A DNA stretch of 64,000 nucleotides. Origin: Streptomyces sp. NBC_01214. Lineage in GTDB: Bacteria; Actinomycetota; Actinomycetes; Streptomycetales; Streptomycetaceae. This document shows positions 16,360-25,756 of this stretch, piece after piece. The notes under the pieces are model-generated. The model did no database searches. It was not told the DNA's origin and worked only from the letters and a program-made list of their open reading frames with translations. A program made the translations under genes and the position numbers. Position 1 is the first letter of the stretch. Every line of letters starts with the position of its first letter. Location: assembly GCF_026340975.1 (NCBI RefSeq), contig NZ_JAPEOS010000001.1, positions 3,195,001 through 3,259,000 on the forward strand. The letters are read 5' to 3'.

Positions 16360-19300
16360 GCCCGAGGGCCGGACCCCCGTCCCGCCCCGCGGGCCCAGAC
16401 GTCCGCAGCCTGTCGACCGCCGCCAGCCGCGCCCCGACGTCCAGGTCCCACAGCCGCACGGTGCCGTCCGTACTGCTGCTGGCCACCGTCCGCCCGTCGG
16501 GAGCGAACACGACGCCCCACACCGCGTTCGCGTGGCCGGACAGCGCGGCCACCGTCCGGCGTCCGGCCACGTCCCACAACCGCACCGTGCGGTCGTTGCC
16601 GCTGCTCGCGAGCGCGCGGCCGTCGGGGGAGAAGGCGAGCCCCCGCGCGGAGCCGGTGTGCCCGGCCAGCGCCGCCCGGAAGCGGTGGAGCCGCGCGTCC
16701 CACAGCCGTACGGTCCCGTCGTTGCCGCTGCTGGCCAGCGTCCGCCCGTCCGGGCTGAAGGCCACCCCGCGCACCGCGCCCCGGTGGCCGCTGAGGACGC
16801 TGAGCGGGCGGCGCTGCGCCACGTCCCACAGACGGACCGTCAGATCGTCCCCGGCGCTCGCCAGGGTGCGCCCGTCGGGGCTGAACGCCACGTCGTTGGC
16901 GAAGTCCGTGTGACCGGTGAGGACACCGAGCGGGCGGCGCCCCACCACGTCCCACAGCCGCACGGTGCCGTCGGAGCCGGCCGAGGCCAGGGTCCGTCCG
17001 TCCGGGGAGAAGGCCACCGCGAACACGGTCCCGCCCCCGCCGTCGAGCACGGCGGACCGGCCGCGGGCCGCGGTGTCCCAGAGCCGGATCGTGCCGTCGG
17101 AGCCGGCCGAGGCCAGGGTCCGCCCGTCGGGCGCGAAGGCCACCGAGAACACCGTCTCGCCGTGCCCCGCGAACGTGGCCAGGACCCGGCGCCCCGCGAC
17201 GTCCCACAACCGCACCGCGTGATCGGCCTCCGCCGTGGCCAGCCACTTCCCGTCCGGGCTGTACGCGGCGTGCCAGATCTCCGTGAACGGCCGCGAGGTC
17301 AGGACCGCGCCCCGCAGGTCCCACAGCACCACCGACTGGTCGAACCCGGCGGTGGCCAGCACCGCACCACCCCGGTCCACGGCCACCCCGAGGACGTAGT
17401 CGGTGTGGCCCGCGAGCGTGGCCGTGGCCCGGCCCCCGGCCACGTCCCACAGCCGGGTCGTACCGTCGCCGCCCGCGCTGACGACCGTCGTCCCGTCCGG
17501 GGTGTAGGCGACACCGTTGACGTCGTCGCTGTGTCCGGTCAGCGTGGCGGTCGTCCGGCGTCCGGCCACGTCCCACAGCCGTACCGTGCGGTCGACGCCC
17601 CCCGTCGCGACCGTACGGCCGTCCGGGGCGAAGGCCACGCCCAGCACCTCGTCGGTGTGCCCGGTGAGGACGGCCCGCGGACCCGCCTCCACCGGATCCC
17701 ACAGCCGTACGGTCCGGTCGACGCCGGCCGATACCAGCGTCCTGCCGTCGGCGGCGTACGCCAGGGCGTTCACCCGCCCGCTGTGGCCGGTGAGGGAGGC
17801 GAGGGCGCGGTGGTCCCCGGCCGCGTCCCACAGCCCGATCGTCCCGTCGGCACCGGCGACTGCCAGGCTCCGCCCGTCGGGCGCAAAGGCCACGGCCCGG
17901 GCGCCCGTCGTACTCGCCGGGAGCTGCGCCCCCGTGCCGCGGCCCGCCGTGTCCCAGAGCCGTGCCGGCCCGTCCGTCGACGTCGCCGCGAGCATCGAGC
18001 CGTCCGGGCTGAAGGCCACCGCGCGCACCCGCCCGGGCAAGGTGAAGGTCGCGATCGTCCGGCGGTCGGCCACCCGCCGCAGCATCACCTTCCCGTCGGA
18101 ACCGGCCGTCGCCAGCATGTCGTTGCCCGGGCCGAAGGCCACCGCGTTGACCGGCCCGCCGTGCCCGCCCAGACGGGCGGTGAACGGCTGGGACTGGGTG
18201 CTCAGCAGCGCCCCGCGGGCCTCGCTCGTCGCCGAGGTCCGGTACGCCTGACCGGCGAGCAGCATCGAGGCCTCGGGCCGGCCCGAGGCCAGCGCCGCGG
18301 ACTGCAGGGCGAGCGCCCGCGAACGGGCGACCCGCTCCTGGTCGAGCGCGCCCGCGCGCTGCTGGTACGCGAGTCCGCCCGCGCCCACGGCGAGGACCAG
18401 CAGGACCACGAGCGTGGCCAGCGTCCACTGCCGCAGCCGCACCTGCCGCCCGGCCTGCCGCTCACGGCCGTCCTGCGCGTCCTGGCTCGCCCGCAGGAAG
18501 GCGGCCTCCAGGGGGCCGAGCCGGCTCCTGCCGTCGTGCTCGTCGGCCCAGGCCCGGGCGGTCTCCAGGCGGGTCCCACGGTGCAGCGCCGACGGATCGC
18601 GGCCCTCGCGCTCCCATTCGGCGGCGGCGTGGGCCAGTTGCTGGTGGACCAGCAGCCCGGCCCGGTCGGCGCGGATCCAGCCGCGCAGCCGCGGCCAGGC
18701 GTGCAGCAGGGCCTCGTGGGTGATCTCCACGGTGTCGCGGTCCATGGTGATCAGGCGGGCCCGGACGAAGGCGTCGAGCGCGGCCGCGGCGGGGCCCGCG
18801 TCGGCCAGCTGTTCCATCAGGGCGATCCGGCTCAGCCGGCGGCGCGTGGCCCCCGTACCGTCGGCGACGTGCACCAGCCGCACCAGGACGCGGCGGAGCG
18901 TGTTCTGCTCGGCCGGGTACAGGCGGGTGAACACCTCCTCGGCGGTGCGGGCGATCGCTCCCTGGATGCCGCCGGTGCGCTCGTACCCGTCGACGGTCAA
19001 GGTGGTGCCCTCGCGCTGGCGCCAGGTGGCCAGCAGGGCGTGCGAGACCAGGGGGAGCACCCCCGAGGGAGTCCGGTCGGCCTGGTCGTCGCGCAGTCCG
19101 ACATCGCGCATCAGCAGCGGGAACAGGCCCGGTTCGAGGACGAGGCCGGCGAGGTCCGCCGGGCGGGTGATCGATTCCCGCAGCTCCGCCAGGGACATCG
19201 GCGGCAGGACGAACAGCCCCCGGGTGAAGACCGGGGCCAGCTCCGGCAGGTCCAGGCAGTTCCCGGAGAAGTCGGCCCGTACGCCGAGCACCACGACGGC

Positions 19301-20260
19301 GGGGTCCGGGCCATCGGGTGCGGAGCCGTCCCCTTCGGAGCCGTCGGCTGCGGAGCCGTCCGGTGCGCGGCGCGCGGCCGCCAGCGCGCACAGCACCCGG
19401 ACGAACGCGCGCCGTTCGTCCTCGTCGGAGCACAGCGTGAACAGCTCCTCGAACTGGTCGACGATCAGCACCGGACGCGGGGGCGGCGGCGTCCGGTCCG
19501 GGGCGTCCGCCGGGGGACCGCCCGAGTGCCGCAGGACGGCTTCGAGCAGCGCGTGCGGCCGCTCCCGGACCTCGCCCACGGTGACGCCGTGATCGGCGCC
19601 GAGGGCTTTCGCTGCGCAGCCCAGCAGTTCCTCCAGCGGGTGCGCGGTCGGAGTGAACCGCAGCACCGGCCAGGTGTCCGAGCCCGGCATCGGGAAGCCG
19701 CCCCCGCGCAGCGCCGGCACGAGACCGGCGTTCAGCAGGGAGGACTTGCCCGCGCCCGACGGGGCGAGCAGCATCAACGGCCCGTCGCCGATCCGTTCGA
19801 AGACCCGCTCGATCAGCTCGGCCGTCGCCCGGTCCCGCCCGAAGAACCAGCGGGCCTCCCGCACGGTGAAGGCCGGCAGGCCCCGGTAAGGGCATGCGCC
19901 GTCGGCTTGCGCACCGGCTTGCGCACCAGCCTGAGCACCGGTGTCGCCCGGGCCGTCGCTACCGCCGTTGCCGTCGGCTCCGCGCGGCCCTTCCCGGACC
20001 ATCCGCACCAGTTCACCCCCGGCCCGCAGTACGTCGTCGCAGCGTCGCGCGACGTCGACGGTGACGCGCTTCGAGCCGGTCTCGATCTTGCTCAGATAGC
20101 CCTTGCTGTAATGCGTCTGCCGGGCGAGGTCCGCGAGGGACAGGCCGCGTTGCACCCGCAGACGTCTCAGCTGCGCGGGAAAGGGCATCGCGGCGTCGTC
20201 GGACTCGCGCTGGCCATCGGTCTTCCGCCGGTGGTCCGGATCCCCCAAGACATCCCCCAT
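16343..20260 (-). CDS. HTH / nSTAND1 NTPase / transmembrane / 14-WD40 repeat protein
   Basis: This 1305-residue protein combines several parts. An XRE-type HTH lies at about 28-85 (GLSLADLARQTHYSKGYLSK). A short AQAGAQAG repeat links it to an nSTAND1 NTPase with the CPYRGLPAF entry motif, Walker A APSGAGKSS (167-174) and Walker B VLIVDQFEE (about 264-272). One hydrophobic helix follows at about 612-632. Then 14 WD40 repeats run from about 690 to 1285, enough for two seven-bladed propellers. The order implies DNA-binding and NTPase parts inside the cell and the propellers outside. The ATG at 20260 lacks a ribosome-binding site; the ATG at 20188 (MPFPAQL), just before the HTH, is an alternative. 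Streptomyces encode many HTH-STAND-WD40 proteins, generally without known ligands; signalling or cell-death roles are inference. Confidence 0.9.
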   Translation of the reverse strand: MGDVLGDPDHRRKTDGQRESDDAAMPFPAQLRRLRVQRGLSLADLARQTHYSKGYLSKIETGSKRVTVDVARRCDDVLRAGGELVRMVREGPRGADGNGGSDGPGDTGAQAGAQAGAQADGACPYRGLPAFTVREARWFFGRDRATAELIERVFERIGDGPLMLLAPSGAGKSSLLNAGLVPALRGGGFPMPGSDTWPVLRFTPTAHPLEELLGCAAKALGADHGVTVGEVRERPHALLEAVLRHSGGPPADAPDRTPPPPRPVLIVDQFEELFTLCSDEDERRAFVRVLCALAAARRAPDGSAADGSEGDGSAPDGPDPAVVVLGVRADFSGNCLDLPELAPVFTRGLFVLPPMSLAELRESITRPADLAGLVLEPGLFPLLMRDVGLRDDQADRTPSGVLPLVSHALLATWRQREGTTLTVDGYERTGGIQGAIARTAEEVFTRLYPAEQNTLRRVLVRLVHVADGTGATRRRLSRIALMEQLADAGPAAAALDAFVRARLITMDRDTVEITHEALLHAWPRLRGWIRADRAGLLVHQQLAHAAAEWEREGRDPSALHRGTRLETARAWADEHDGRSRLGPLEAAFLRASQDAQDGRERQAGRQVRLRQWTLATLVVLLVLAVGAGGLAYQQRAGALDQERVARSRALALQSAALASGRPEASMLLAGQAYRTSATSEARGALLSTQSQPFTARLGGHGGPVNAVAFGPGNDMLATAGSDGKVMLRRVADRRTIATFTLPGRVRAVAFSPDGSMLAATSTDGPARLWDTAGRGTGAQLPASTTGARAVAFAPDGRSLAVAGADGTIGLWDAAGDHRALASLTGHSGRVNALAYAADGRTLVSAGVDRTVRLWDPVEAGPRAVLTGHTDEVLGVAFAPDGRTVATGGVDRTVRLWDVAGRRTTATLTGHSDDVNGVAYTPDGTTVVSAGGDGTTRLWDVAGGRATATLAGHTDYVLGVAVDRGGAVLATAGFDQSVVLWDLRGAVLTSRPFTEIWHAAYSPDGKWLATAEADHAVRLWDVAGRRVLATFAGHGETVFSVAFAPDGRTLASAGSDGTIRLWDTAARGRSAVLDGGGGTVFAVAFSPDGRTLASAGSDGTVRLWDVVGRRPLGVLTGHTDFANDVAFSPDGRTLASAGDDLTVRLWDVAQRRPLSVLSGHRGAVRGVAFSPDGRTLASSGNDGTVRLWDARLHRFRAALAGHTGSARGLAFSPDGRALASSGNDRTVRLWDVAGRRTVAALSGHANAVWGVVFAPDGRTVASSSTDGTVRLWDLDVGARLAAVDRLRTSGPAGRDGGPALGLRRSR

Positions 20261-20410
20261 GGCAGTGCGCGCCCAGGCAGCGGTACGGGAGCGCCCAGGC
20301 TACAGCGGGGGTGGGGCGGACGGCCGCCCCTTCCGACCGGTATGACCAGCACACGAGAGTACGGAGCCGCCCGGCGGGAGGCCCCGTACGCGGCCCCGGA
20401 AGGGGCGTCA

Positions 20411-20773
20411 CTACGGGTTGAGCCGGACCGAGTTGATGGGCGTGAGGTCGGCGTAGACACCGGTCTTGGAAGCGATGGGGCCGCCGCAGCCCGAGCCTCC
20501 GGTGCCCGTGCACAGCTGTGCGGTCGCACCGCCGTACTGGTTGTTGAGCACCCAGTGGTTCCCGAACTGATTGCTCAGCTTGTGCACCCCGTAGGTGTAG
20601 AAGACGTGCGTCGGCTTGACGGCCGGGTTCTGGTTCTGAGGGTAGATGCAGACCGCCCCGTCCGGGCAGCCCGCCCACGCGTCGGCCGGCTTGGCCTCGA
20701 CCGTACCGCTGAGCGCGATCACGGCGACGACGGAGGTGGCGAGCGCGGCGGCGCCGCGGAACATCTTGCGCAT
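20411..20773 (-). CDS. small secreted protein, possibly peptidase-inhibitor-like
   Basis: A 120-residue product with a Sec signal peptide (cleavage likely after VEA, residue 27). The mature part starts near AGCPDGAVCIYPQ and has further Cys residues in LCTGTGGSGCGG, so two disulfides are likely. The CP.G..C.Y start resembles the small I36-type peptidase inhibitors of Streptomyces, but similarity elsewhere is weak. The ATG at 20773 lies 7 bases after AAGGGG. It stands alone between the STAND gene and the divergent DM13 gene. Confidence 0.75.
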   Translation of the reverse strand: MRKMFRGAAALATSVVAVIALSGTVEAKPADAWAGCPDGAVCIYPQNQNPAVKPTHVFYTYGVHKLSNQFGNHWVLNNQYGGATAQLCTGTGGSGCGGPIASKTGVYADLTPINSVRLNP

Positions 20774-21027
20774 GATTTCCCCTTGTGGTGCTTGCCTCGT
20801 GCTGACGGCTCCAGCCTCCCCCCGGCCCGTACCGGGGTCGACGGGTTGCCCGTTGCCCATCGCGGCAGCACCCGGGAAACCCCCTGCCACCAGCCCGAAC
20901 ACGGAGCAGGAGGGCAACGCCCGGTGGGGCGGCGTAAGACTTTCGTCATCAGTGCGGGCATGGCGCACGGCGCCCCGGCCGCGTTGAATTCGAGGGAGAC
21001 GGACGAGGCGAGCGAGAGGGAACGGCA

Positions 21028-21576
21028 GTGACACGGACAGGGCGGCGCGGACGGCTGTGGGGCGGAGCATCGATCGCGGCGGCGGTGGTGCTGGCAGTGG
21101 CCCTGTACTGGTTGCAGCCGTGGAAGCTGTGGCAGGACGAGACCGTCCGCGAGGCGCTCCCGGCCGCCGTCGCGCCGTCGGGTCCGGGCGCGCCCGCGGC
21201 CGTACCGGGTGCCCCGGCCGCCCCGGTGACCGTCGCCCGCGGGACGCTCATCAGCCACGAGCACGCCACCACCGGCGCGGTGGAGCTCATCCGGTTCCCC
21301 GACGGGTCCCACACCCTGCGGCTCGCGAACCTCGACACCAGCAACGGCCCGGACCTGCGCGTGTGGCTGGCCGACGCCCCGGTGAAGGAGGGCGTGGCGG
21401 GCTGGCGCGTGTTCGACGACGGCAAGCACGTGAGCCTCGGCAAGCTCAAGGGCAACAAGGGGGACCAGAACTACCCGGTGCCCGCCGACGTGAACGTCGC
21501 CGAGTTCACCAGCGTCACCATCTGGTGCGACCGCTTCGACGTCTCCTTCGGGGCGGCGCGCCTCACCGCCGTGTGA
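21028..21576 (+). CDS. membrane-anchored DM13 domain protein
   Basis: The 182-residue protein has one N-terminal membrane helix (about 11-29), an Ala/Pro linker, and a DM13 domain at about 70-182. Visible DM13 features are ELIRFPDGSHTLRLANLDTSNGPDLRVWL and the closing VTIWCDRFDVSFGAARL with the conserved Cys. DM13 domains are proposed to act in electron transfer or redox sensing at the cell surface. The GTG at 21028 lies 7 bases after GAGAGGG. No obvious partner gene adjoins. Confidence 0.85.
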   Translation: MTRTGRRGRLWGGASIAAAVVLAVALYWLQPWKLWQDETVREALPAAVAPSGPGAPAAVPGAPAAPVTVARGTLISHEHATTGAVELIRFPDGSHTLRLANLDTSNGPDLRVWLADAPVKEGVAGWRVFDDGKHVSLGKLKGNKGDQNYPVPADVNVAEFTSVTIWCDRFDVSFGAARLTAV

Positions 21577-21771
21577 CCCGCTGCCGGGGCCGTCCGGGCC
21601 GGGCGACACGCCGTGGGGCCGGAGCTGATCGGGCGTCACCCCGTTCGGCCGTCTCCCGAAGTACGACTATCCACTCCTCCGGACGGCAAAATGCGGCCGT
21701 TTGCCCACGGGATGTATCCATCCGCCCATGCAGTGTGGCAATAGGTCGTAATCGCCCATAACTTCAGAATC

Positions 21772-22980
21772 GTGACGAACCGACAAATCAAGTCCCTCAC
21801 GTGCATCGCAGTCGTCATGGCCGCAGGTCTCGGCGTGCTCGCGCCGTCCGCCGCCGCCGAGGCCGGACGCAGAGTGCACCCGGGCGACTCGATCCAGGAC
21901 GCGGTGAACTACGCCAGGCCGGGCGACATCATCACCGTGATGCCCGGCACCTACTACGAGAACGTGCTGATCACCAAGCGGCTGACCCTGCGCGGGTTCG
22001 GCGCCCGGACGGTGATCAAGCCGCCGGTCACGGCCGTCGCGCCGGTCGCCCCCGTCGCGCCGGTCGCGCCCGTCGCGCCCGTCGCGCCGGTCGCGCCCGT
22101 GGCGCCGCCGGCCCCCGGCGCGTCGGCGGCGCCGGTGGCACCCGGGGCGGCCAAGGTGCCGACCGCGGCGACGGCGCCGTCCGGCCGGGCGCTCGCCTGC
22201 TCGCAGGCCGACACCGGAATCTGCGTCATGGGGACGGCGGAGCAGCCCGTCGTCGGCGTGGACATCCGGTCGCTGACCGTCTCGGGCTTCAAGCGCAACG
22301 GCATCTGGGCCTCCTACACCGACCGGCTGAGCGTCCGGCGGGTGATCTCCGAGAAGAACGGCACCTGGGGCATCGCCCAAGAGCGGTCCACCCGCGGGCT
22401 CTTCCGCGACAACACCGCCCGCGACAACGTCGAATCGGGCCTCTTCATCGCCAACACCGTCGATCGGGAGGGCGGCGCCACCGACACCCTGGGCGCCGTG
22501 ATCCGCAGGAACACGCTGACCGGCAACCGGATCGGCGTGACCGTCCGGCGCGTGCGGAACCTCTCCGTCTACGGCAACACCCTCACCGGCAACTGCGGCG
22601 GCATCTTCGTCGTCGGCGACGAGGGCGAGCCCGGCGCCGGGGACATGACCATCCGCAACAACCGGATCCACGAGAACAACAAGTTCTGCAAGGGCAACAG
22701 CCGCCTCCCCGACATCCAGGGCGTCGGTATCGTCCTCACCGGCGCCGAGCAGGCGGTCGTGCGTTCGAACGACATCCGCGGCAACGTCGGAGCCTCCCCG
22801 CTGTCGGGCGGAATCCTGCTGTTCAAGAGCTTCGTGGGCGCGACGAACACCGACAACGTCATCCGGGACAACGTGGTGCGGGACAACAAGCCGGCGGACC
22901 TGGCCAACCAGGGGACCGGCACGGGCAACCGGTTCGTCAACAACCGGTGCGCATCCTCCGTACCGGCCGGGATGTGCTGA
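21772..22980 (+). CDS. secreted right-handed beta-helix (NosD-like) protein with VAP repeat
   Basis: The 402-residue product has a signal peptide (cleavage near residue 29), then the [22 protein letters not shown] start of parallel beta-helix proteins and many coil turns of the N.R.N..TGN..G type up to the C-terminus. Such folds belong to carbohydrate-active or surface proteins; no pectinase catalytic residues are evident. A Val-Ala-Pro stretch repeated eight times and more Ala/Pro sequence interrupt the helix after the first coils. The GTG at 21772 has no ribosome-binding site, so the start may be leaderless or a little upstream. It is followed by the methyltransferase gene after 35 bases. 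Confidence 0.8.
   Translation: MTNRQIKSLTCIAVVMAAGLGVLAPSAAAEAGRRVHPGDSIQDAVNYARPGDIITVMPGTYYENVLITKRLTLRGFGARTVIKPPVTAVAPVAPVAPVAPVAPVAPVAPVAPPAPGASAAPVAPGAAKVPTAATAPSGRALACSQADTGICVMGTAEQPVVGVDIRSLTVSGFKRNGIWASYTDRLSVRRVISEKNGTWGIAQERSTRGLFRDNTARDNVESGLFIANTVDREGGATDTLGAVIRRNTLTGNRIGVTVRRVRNLSVYGNTLTGNCGGIFVVGDEGEPGAGDMTIRNNRIHENNKFCKGNSRLPDIQGVGIVLTGAEQAVVRSNDIRGNVGASPLSGGILLFKSFVGATNTDNVIRDNVVRDNKPADLANQGTGTGNRFVNNRCASSVPAGMC
22036..22107 (+). repeat. 9-bp tandem repeat coding Val-Ala-Pro x8
   Basis: Eight successive 9-base units of the form GTCGCGCCS (S is C or G; unit 2 reads GTCGCCCCC and unit 8 GTGGCGCCG) encode VAP eight times inside the beta-helix gene. Unit gain or loss would keep the frame. 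Confidence 0.9.
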
Positions 22981-23015
22981 CGCGTGACCCCCCTGATCAG
23001 CAGAATCGAGACCTC

Positions 23016-24074
23016 ATGACCACGGTAAGTCCCACCGCGACACCGATCCCGTCCCCCCAGCACACCCCCCAGCCGGCCATGCGCCTGCGCGAGCTCGTCT
23101 TCGGAGCGGCCTGCGCCGCCGCCGTACGGGCCGCTGCCCGCCTCGCGGTGGCCGACGCCCTCGGGGAGGAGCCCGCCACCGCCGCCGAACTCGCCACCAC
23201 GGTCGGCTCCGAGCCGCTGCCCCTGCAACGGCTGCTCCGCGCCCTGTCCTGCTACGGGATCTTCGCGGAGACGGAGGACGGGCAGTTCGTCCACACCGAG
23301 ATGTCGCGACTGCTGCGCGAGGACGACCCGCACAGCCTGCGCTACATCGCCCTGTGGTGCACGGAGCCCTGGACCTGGCAGGCCTGGCCGCGGCTCGACG
23401 ACGCCGTCCGGTCCGGCGGCAGCGTCTTCCAGGAGCTCTACGGCAAGGGGTTCTTCGACTACCTGCACCAGGACGCGCACGAGTCGGCCCACGTGTTCAA
23501 CCGGGCCATGACCACCTCCAGCATGCAGTCTGCGCTGGACGTCGCGGAGCTCCTCGACCTCACCGGGATCTCGGTCGTCGCGGACATCGGCGGAGGCCAG
23601 GGACACGTACTGGCGAGCCTGCTGGAGAAGCACCCGACGGTGCGGGGCGTCCTGCTCGACCTGCCGGGCGTGGCGGCGAAGGCGGATCCGCGACTGCGGG
23701 AGGACGGTCCGCTCGCCGCACGGGCCGACATCGTCCCCGGGGACTGCCGTGAGGCCATCCCGGTCGACGCCGACATGTACATCATCAAGAACATCCTGGA
23801 GTGGGACGACGACAGCACCCGCAGGACCCTGCGCAACGTCGTCGAGGCGGCCCGCCCCGGATCGCGGGTCGTCATCATCGAGAACCTGGTCGACGACACC
23901 CCGTCGATGAAGTTCACCACGGCCATGGACCTGCTGCTGCTGCTCAACGTCGGCGGTGCGAAGCACACCAAGGCCAGCCTCACCGCCCGCATGGAGGACG
24001 CCGGACTGGTGATCGGCGAGATCCGGCCGGTCAACGCGTACCTGCACGCGTTCGAGTGCACCGTGCCCGGGTGA
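23016..24074 (+). CDS. SAM-dependent O-methyltransferase (DnrK/TcmN type)
   Basis: The 352-residue protein matches the plant-type/DnrK methyltransferases. It has an N-terminal helical dimerisation domain (FGAACAAAVRAAARLAVADAL), motif I VVADIGGGQGHV at about 188-199, the LLDLPGV motif near 217, and an FTTAMDLLLLLNVGGAKHT segment. Members methylate hydroxyls on aromatic polyketides. The ATG at 23016 has only a weak purine box. It converges with the ACP and SchA/CurD genes, separated by a strong terminator, and so belongs by function to the same polyketide remnant. Confidence 0.88.
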   Translation: MTTVSPTATPIPSPQHTPQPAMRLRELVFGAACAAAVRAAARLAVADALGEEPATAAELATTVGSEPLPLQRLLRALSCYGIFAETEDGQFVHTEMSRLLREDDPHSLRYIALWCTEPWTWQAWPRLDDAVRSGGSVFQELYGKGFFDYLHQDAHESAHVFNRAMTTSSMQSALDVAELLDLTGISVVADIGGGQGHVLASLLEKHPTVRGVLLDLPGVAAKADPRLREDGPLAARADIVPGDCREAIPVDADMYIIKNILEWDDDSTRRTLRNVVEAARPGSRVVIIENLVDDTPSMKFTTAMDLLLLLNVGGAKHTKASLTARMEDAGLVIGEIRPVNAYLHAFECTVPG

Positions 24075-24095
24075 CGCCGGCCGGCATAGGACCGT

Positions 24096-24134
24096 ACGCC
24101 CTCGAGACCGGCACGAAGCCGGTCTCGAGGGCGT
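24096..24134. terminator. bidirectional terminator
   Basis: ACGCCCTCGAGACCGGC (24096-24112) pairs perfectly with 24118-24134 around the loop ACGAA. It sits between the convergent methyltransferase and ACP genes. Confidence 0.85.
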
Positions 24135-24175
24135 CCCGGTGACCCGGGCGTCGGGCGGTGACCCGGGCGTCGGCG

Positions 24176-24427
24176 TCAGGCCGCCAGGGCGCTGTTGACG
24201 AGGTCGAGGAACTCGCGCGGCGACTTGCACCGGTCCGCATCGGCGGGCAGCGGCCGGCTGTGCCGGTTCTCCAGCTCACCGACGATGCCGAGGAGTCCCA
24301 GGGAGTCGAGCCCCCACTCGTCGAAGCCCGAGTCGGGGCGGCTCGCCATGTCCGCGGGGTCGACGGTGACGCCGGCACCCTTCTTCATCAGGGCGGCCAG
24401 TTCTTCCATGGTCAGTCGAGCGGTCAT
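24176..24427 (-). CDS. acyl carrier protein, type II polyketide style
   Basis: The 83-residue protein has the phosphopantetheine motif GLDSLGLL with Ser at residue 42, and helices typical of an ACP (LTMEELAALM, GIVGELENR, SPREFLDLVN). The ATG at 24427 has GAGGAG 9 bases upstream; an ATG at 24460 would put that box inside the gene. It follows the SchA/CurD-like gene by 13 bases, as part of one leftward transcript. In WhiE-type clusters the ACP follows ketosynthase alpha and beta genes, but those are absent here, so its acyl source is not in the window. Confidence 0.88.
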   Translation of the reverse strand: MTARLTMEELAALMKKGAGVTVDPADMASRPDSGFDEWGLDSLGLLGIVGELENRHSRPLPADADRCKSPREFLDLVNSALAA

Positions 24428-24440
24428 GACGGACAACTCC

Positions 24441-25610
24441 TCAGGCTTGGGCCGGCGCACGCCGGTCGGTGATCAGGCGCATTTCAGAGCGCGCGAGGAA
24501 GCGTGAGATCTCCTGGTCGGTGGTGGGGACGCCGTCCTTGGCGCTGTCGAGCAGCCGGGCGAGCACGGCCGCCTTGTGGCCGCCCTCGACGCCCAGGGCC
24601 AGTGCGGGCCGCGCATCGAGCGGGCCGCGCAGGTCGAGGAGGCGCACGACGATGTCGTCGCGCTGGAACACGGTGCTGCCCTCGATGGGGCTCGTCGGAT
24701 CGTCCACGGCCGCCTCGTCCTGCCCGGCGAGCAGCCGGGCCAGCGCCATGCCGCACCCGTCCTTCGCCGGGTAGAAGAGGGCGTGCCGCCTGACGTCCGC
24801 GCTCTCGCGGCCGCCGGCCGCCACATGGTGCACCGCCGGGAGCGCCGCACGGGTGAAGAACATCCGGGCCGATCCGGGGTCGCTGAGATCCCGGTCCTGC
24901 TCCAGGTACGGGTTGATGGCCTCCTCCAGCGCCCGTACCTCGGGCTGCTGGGACACGTGGCGCAGGGCCGCGAGCAGGTCGCCCTCGACCTCGACCGCCC
25001 GGACGACACGGTTGCCGTGCATGAACAGCGAGGTGCGCCGCAGCCGGGTGCTCTCGTCGACCTGGGCCTGCGGGGACGTGTACCCGGCCAGGAGCTCCGC
25101 CACCACCGTCTCGCTGCCGGGCTTCACGGTGAAGGTGAGTGCGTGGCGGACCACGCCGTCACCGCGCCGCGGAGCGACCTGGAGGCTGCCCAGGGCCCGG
25201 TCCGCGGTGTCCGGCGAAGAGGCGGTGGAGGGCGGGCCGGTGGGGGAGGGGGAGCCGGGGGCCGGCCCCTTGCCGACCTCCCGCAGCACGCTGAAGCGCA
25301 GCGAGCGGGTGTCCCGTACGCAGCCGTGGAGCGGCTGCACCGACGCGACGTGTTCCTCGCTGTTGACCCAGGCCAAGAACCGCGGTGCGCTCTCCCACTC
25401 GCTGGTGATGAGCCACTGTGACGGGTTCTCGATCGACTGGCACAACTCGTCGCTGATGTGTCCGGGGACGGAGGACACTTGCTCCTGGAGATGTTCGTAC
25501 ACCTCCAGGAACTGATTCTGCGCACCGTCGTACAGATCCAGCAGCAGAACGACCCGAAGTCTCGAGCCGTCGAAGGCGGACTGGGATATCCGTTCCGACA
25601 AGGTTGTCAT
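24441..25610 (-). CDS. SchA/CurD-like (WhiE ORF I type) protein with monooxygenase-like domain
   Basis: The 389-residue protein starts with a dimeric alpha-beta barrel (ABM-like) region at about 15-115 (GHISDELCQSIENPSQWLIT, SEWESAPRFLAWVNSEEH). The rest holds two similar SchA/CurD repeats, at about 150-245 and 275-385, marked by RHALTFTVKPG and RHALFYPAKDG and by LYRRTSLF-type strands. WhiE ORF I/SchA proteins occur beside spore-pigment and pentangular polyketide synthases and act in tailoring or positioning. AAGGAG lies 9 bases before the ATG. The gene is divergent from the FAD hydroxylase exactly as in whiE loci. Confidence 0.85.
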   Translation of the reverse strand: MTTLSERISQSAFDGSRLRVVLLLDLYDGAQNQFLEVYEHLQEQVSSVPGHISDELCQSIENPSQWLITSEWESAPRFLAWVNSEEHVASVQPLHGCVRDTRSLRFSVLREVGKGPAPGSPSPTGPPSTASSPDTADRALGSLQVAPRRGDGVVRHALTFTVKPGSETVVAELLAGYTSPQAQVDESTRLRRTSLFMHGNRVVRAVEVEGDLLAALRHVSQQPEVRALEEAINPYLEQDRDLSDPGSARMFFTRAALPAVHHVAAGGRESADVRRHALFYPAKDGCGMALARLLAGQDEAAVDDPTSPIEGSTVFQRDDIVVRLLDLRGPLDARPALALGVEGGHKAAVLARLLDSAKDGVPTTDQEISRFLARSEMRLITDRRAPAQA

Positions 25611-25756
25611 CGTTCACACTCCTTCGAGACCACACGGTCGCCACGGGCGGCGCCACCCGAACCGATCGTTGTCCCGTAATCCCTGCGGCGCGAGAGGAGA
25701 GAACCAAGCGGGTGAACGAGCGAGGGAACCGGCCTCGTACAGGGCATGGAAGAGCC

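Noticed and set aside
16532..21031. Very long plus-strand open frame (about 1500 codons)
   Set aside because: It is the antisense shadow of the WD40/STAND gene. Composition is Arg/Gly/Pro-rich with no domain, and the opposite strand has clear motifs.
22036..22107. CRISPR-like array
   Set aside because: The units are 9 bases, contiguous and coding, with no spacers.
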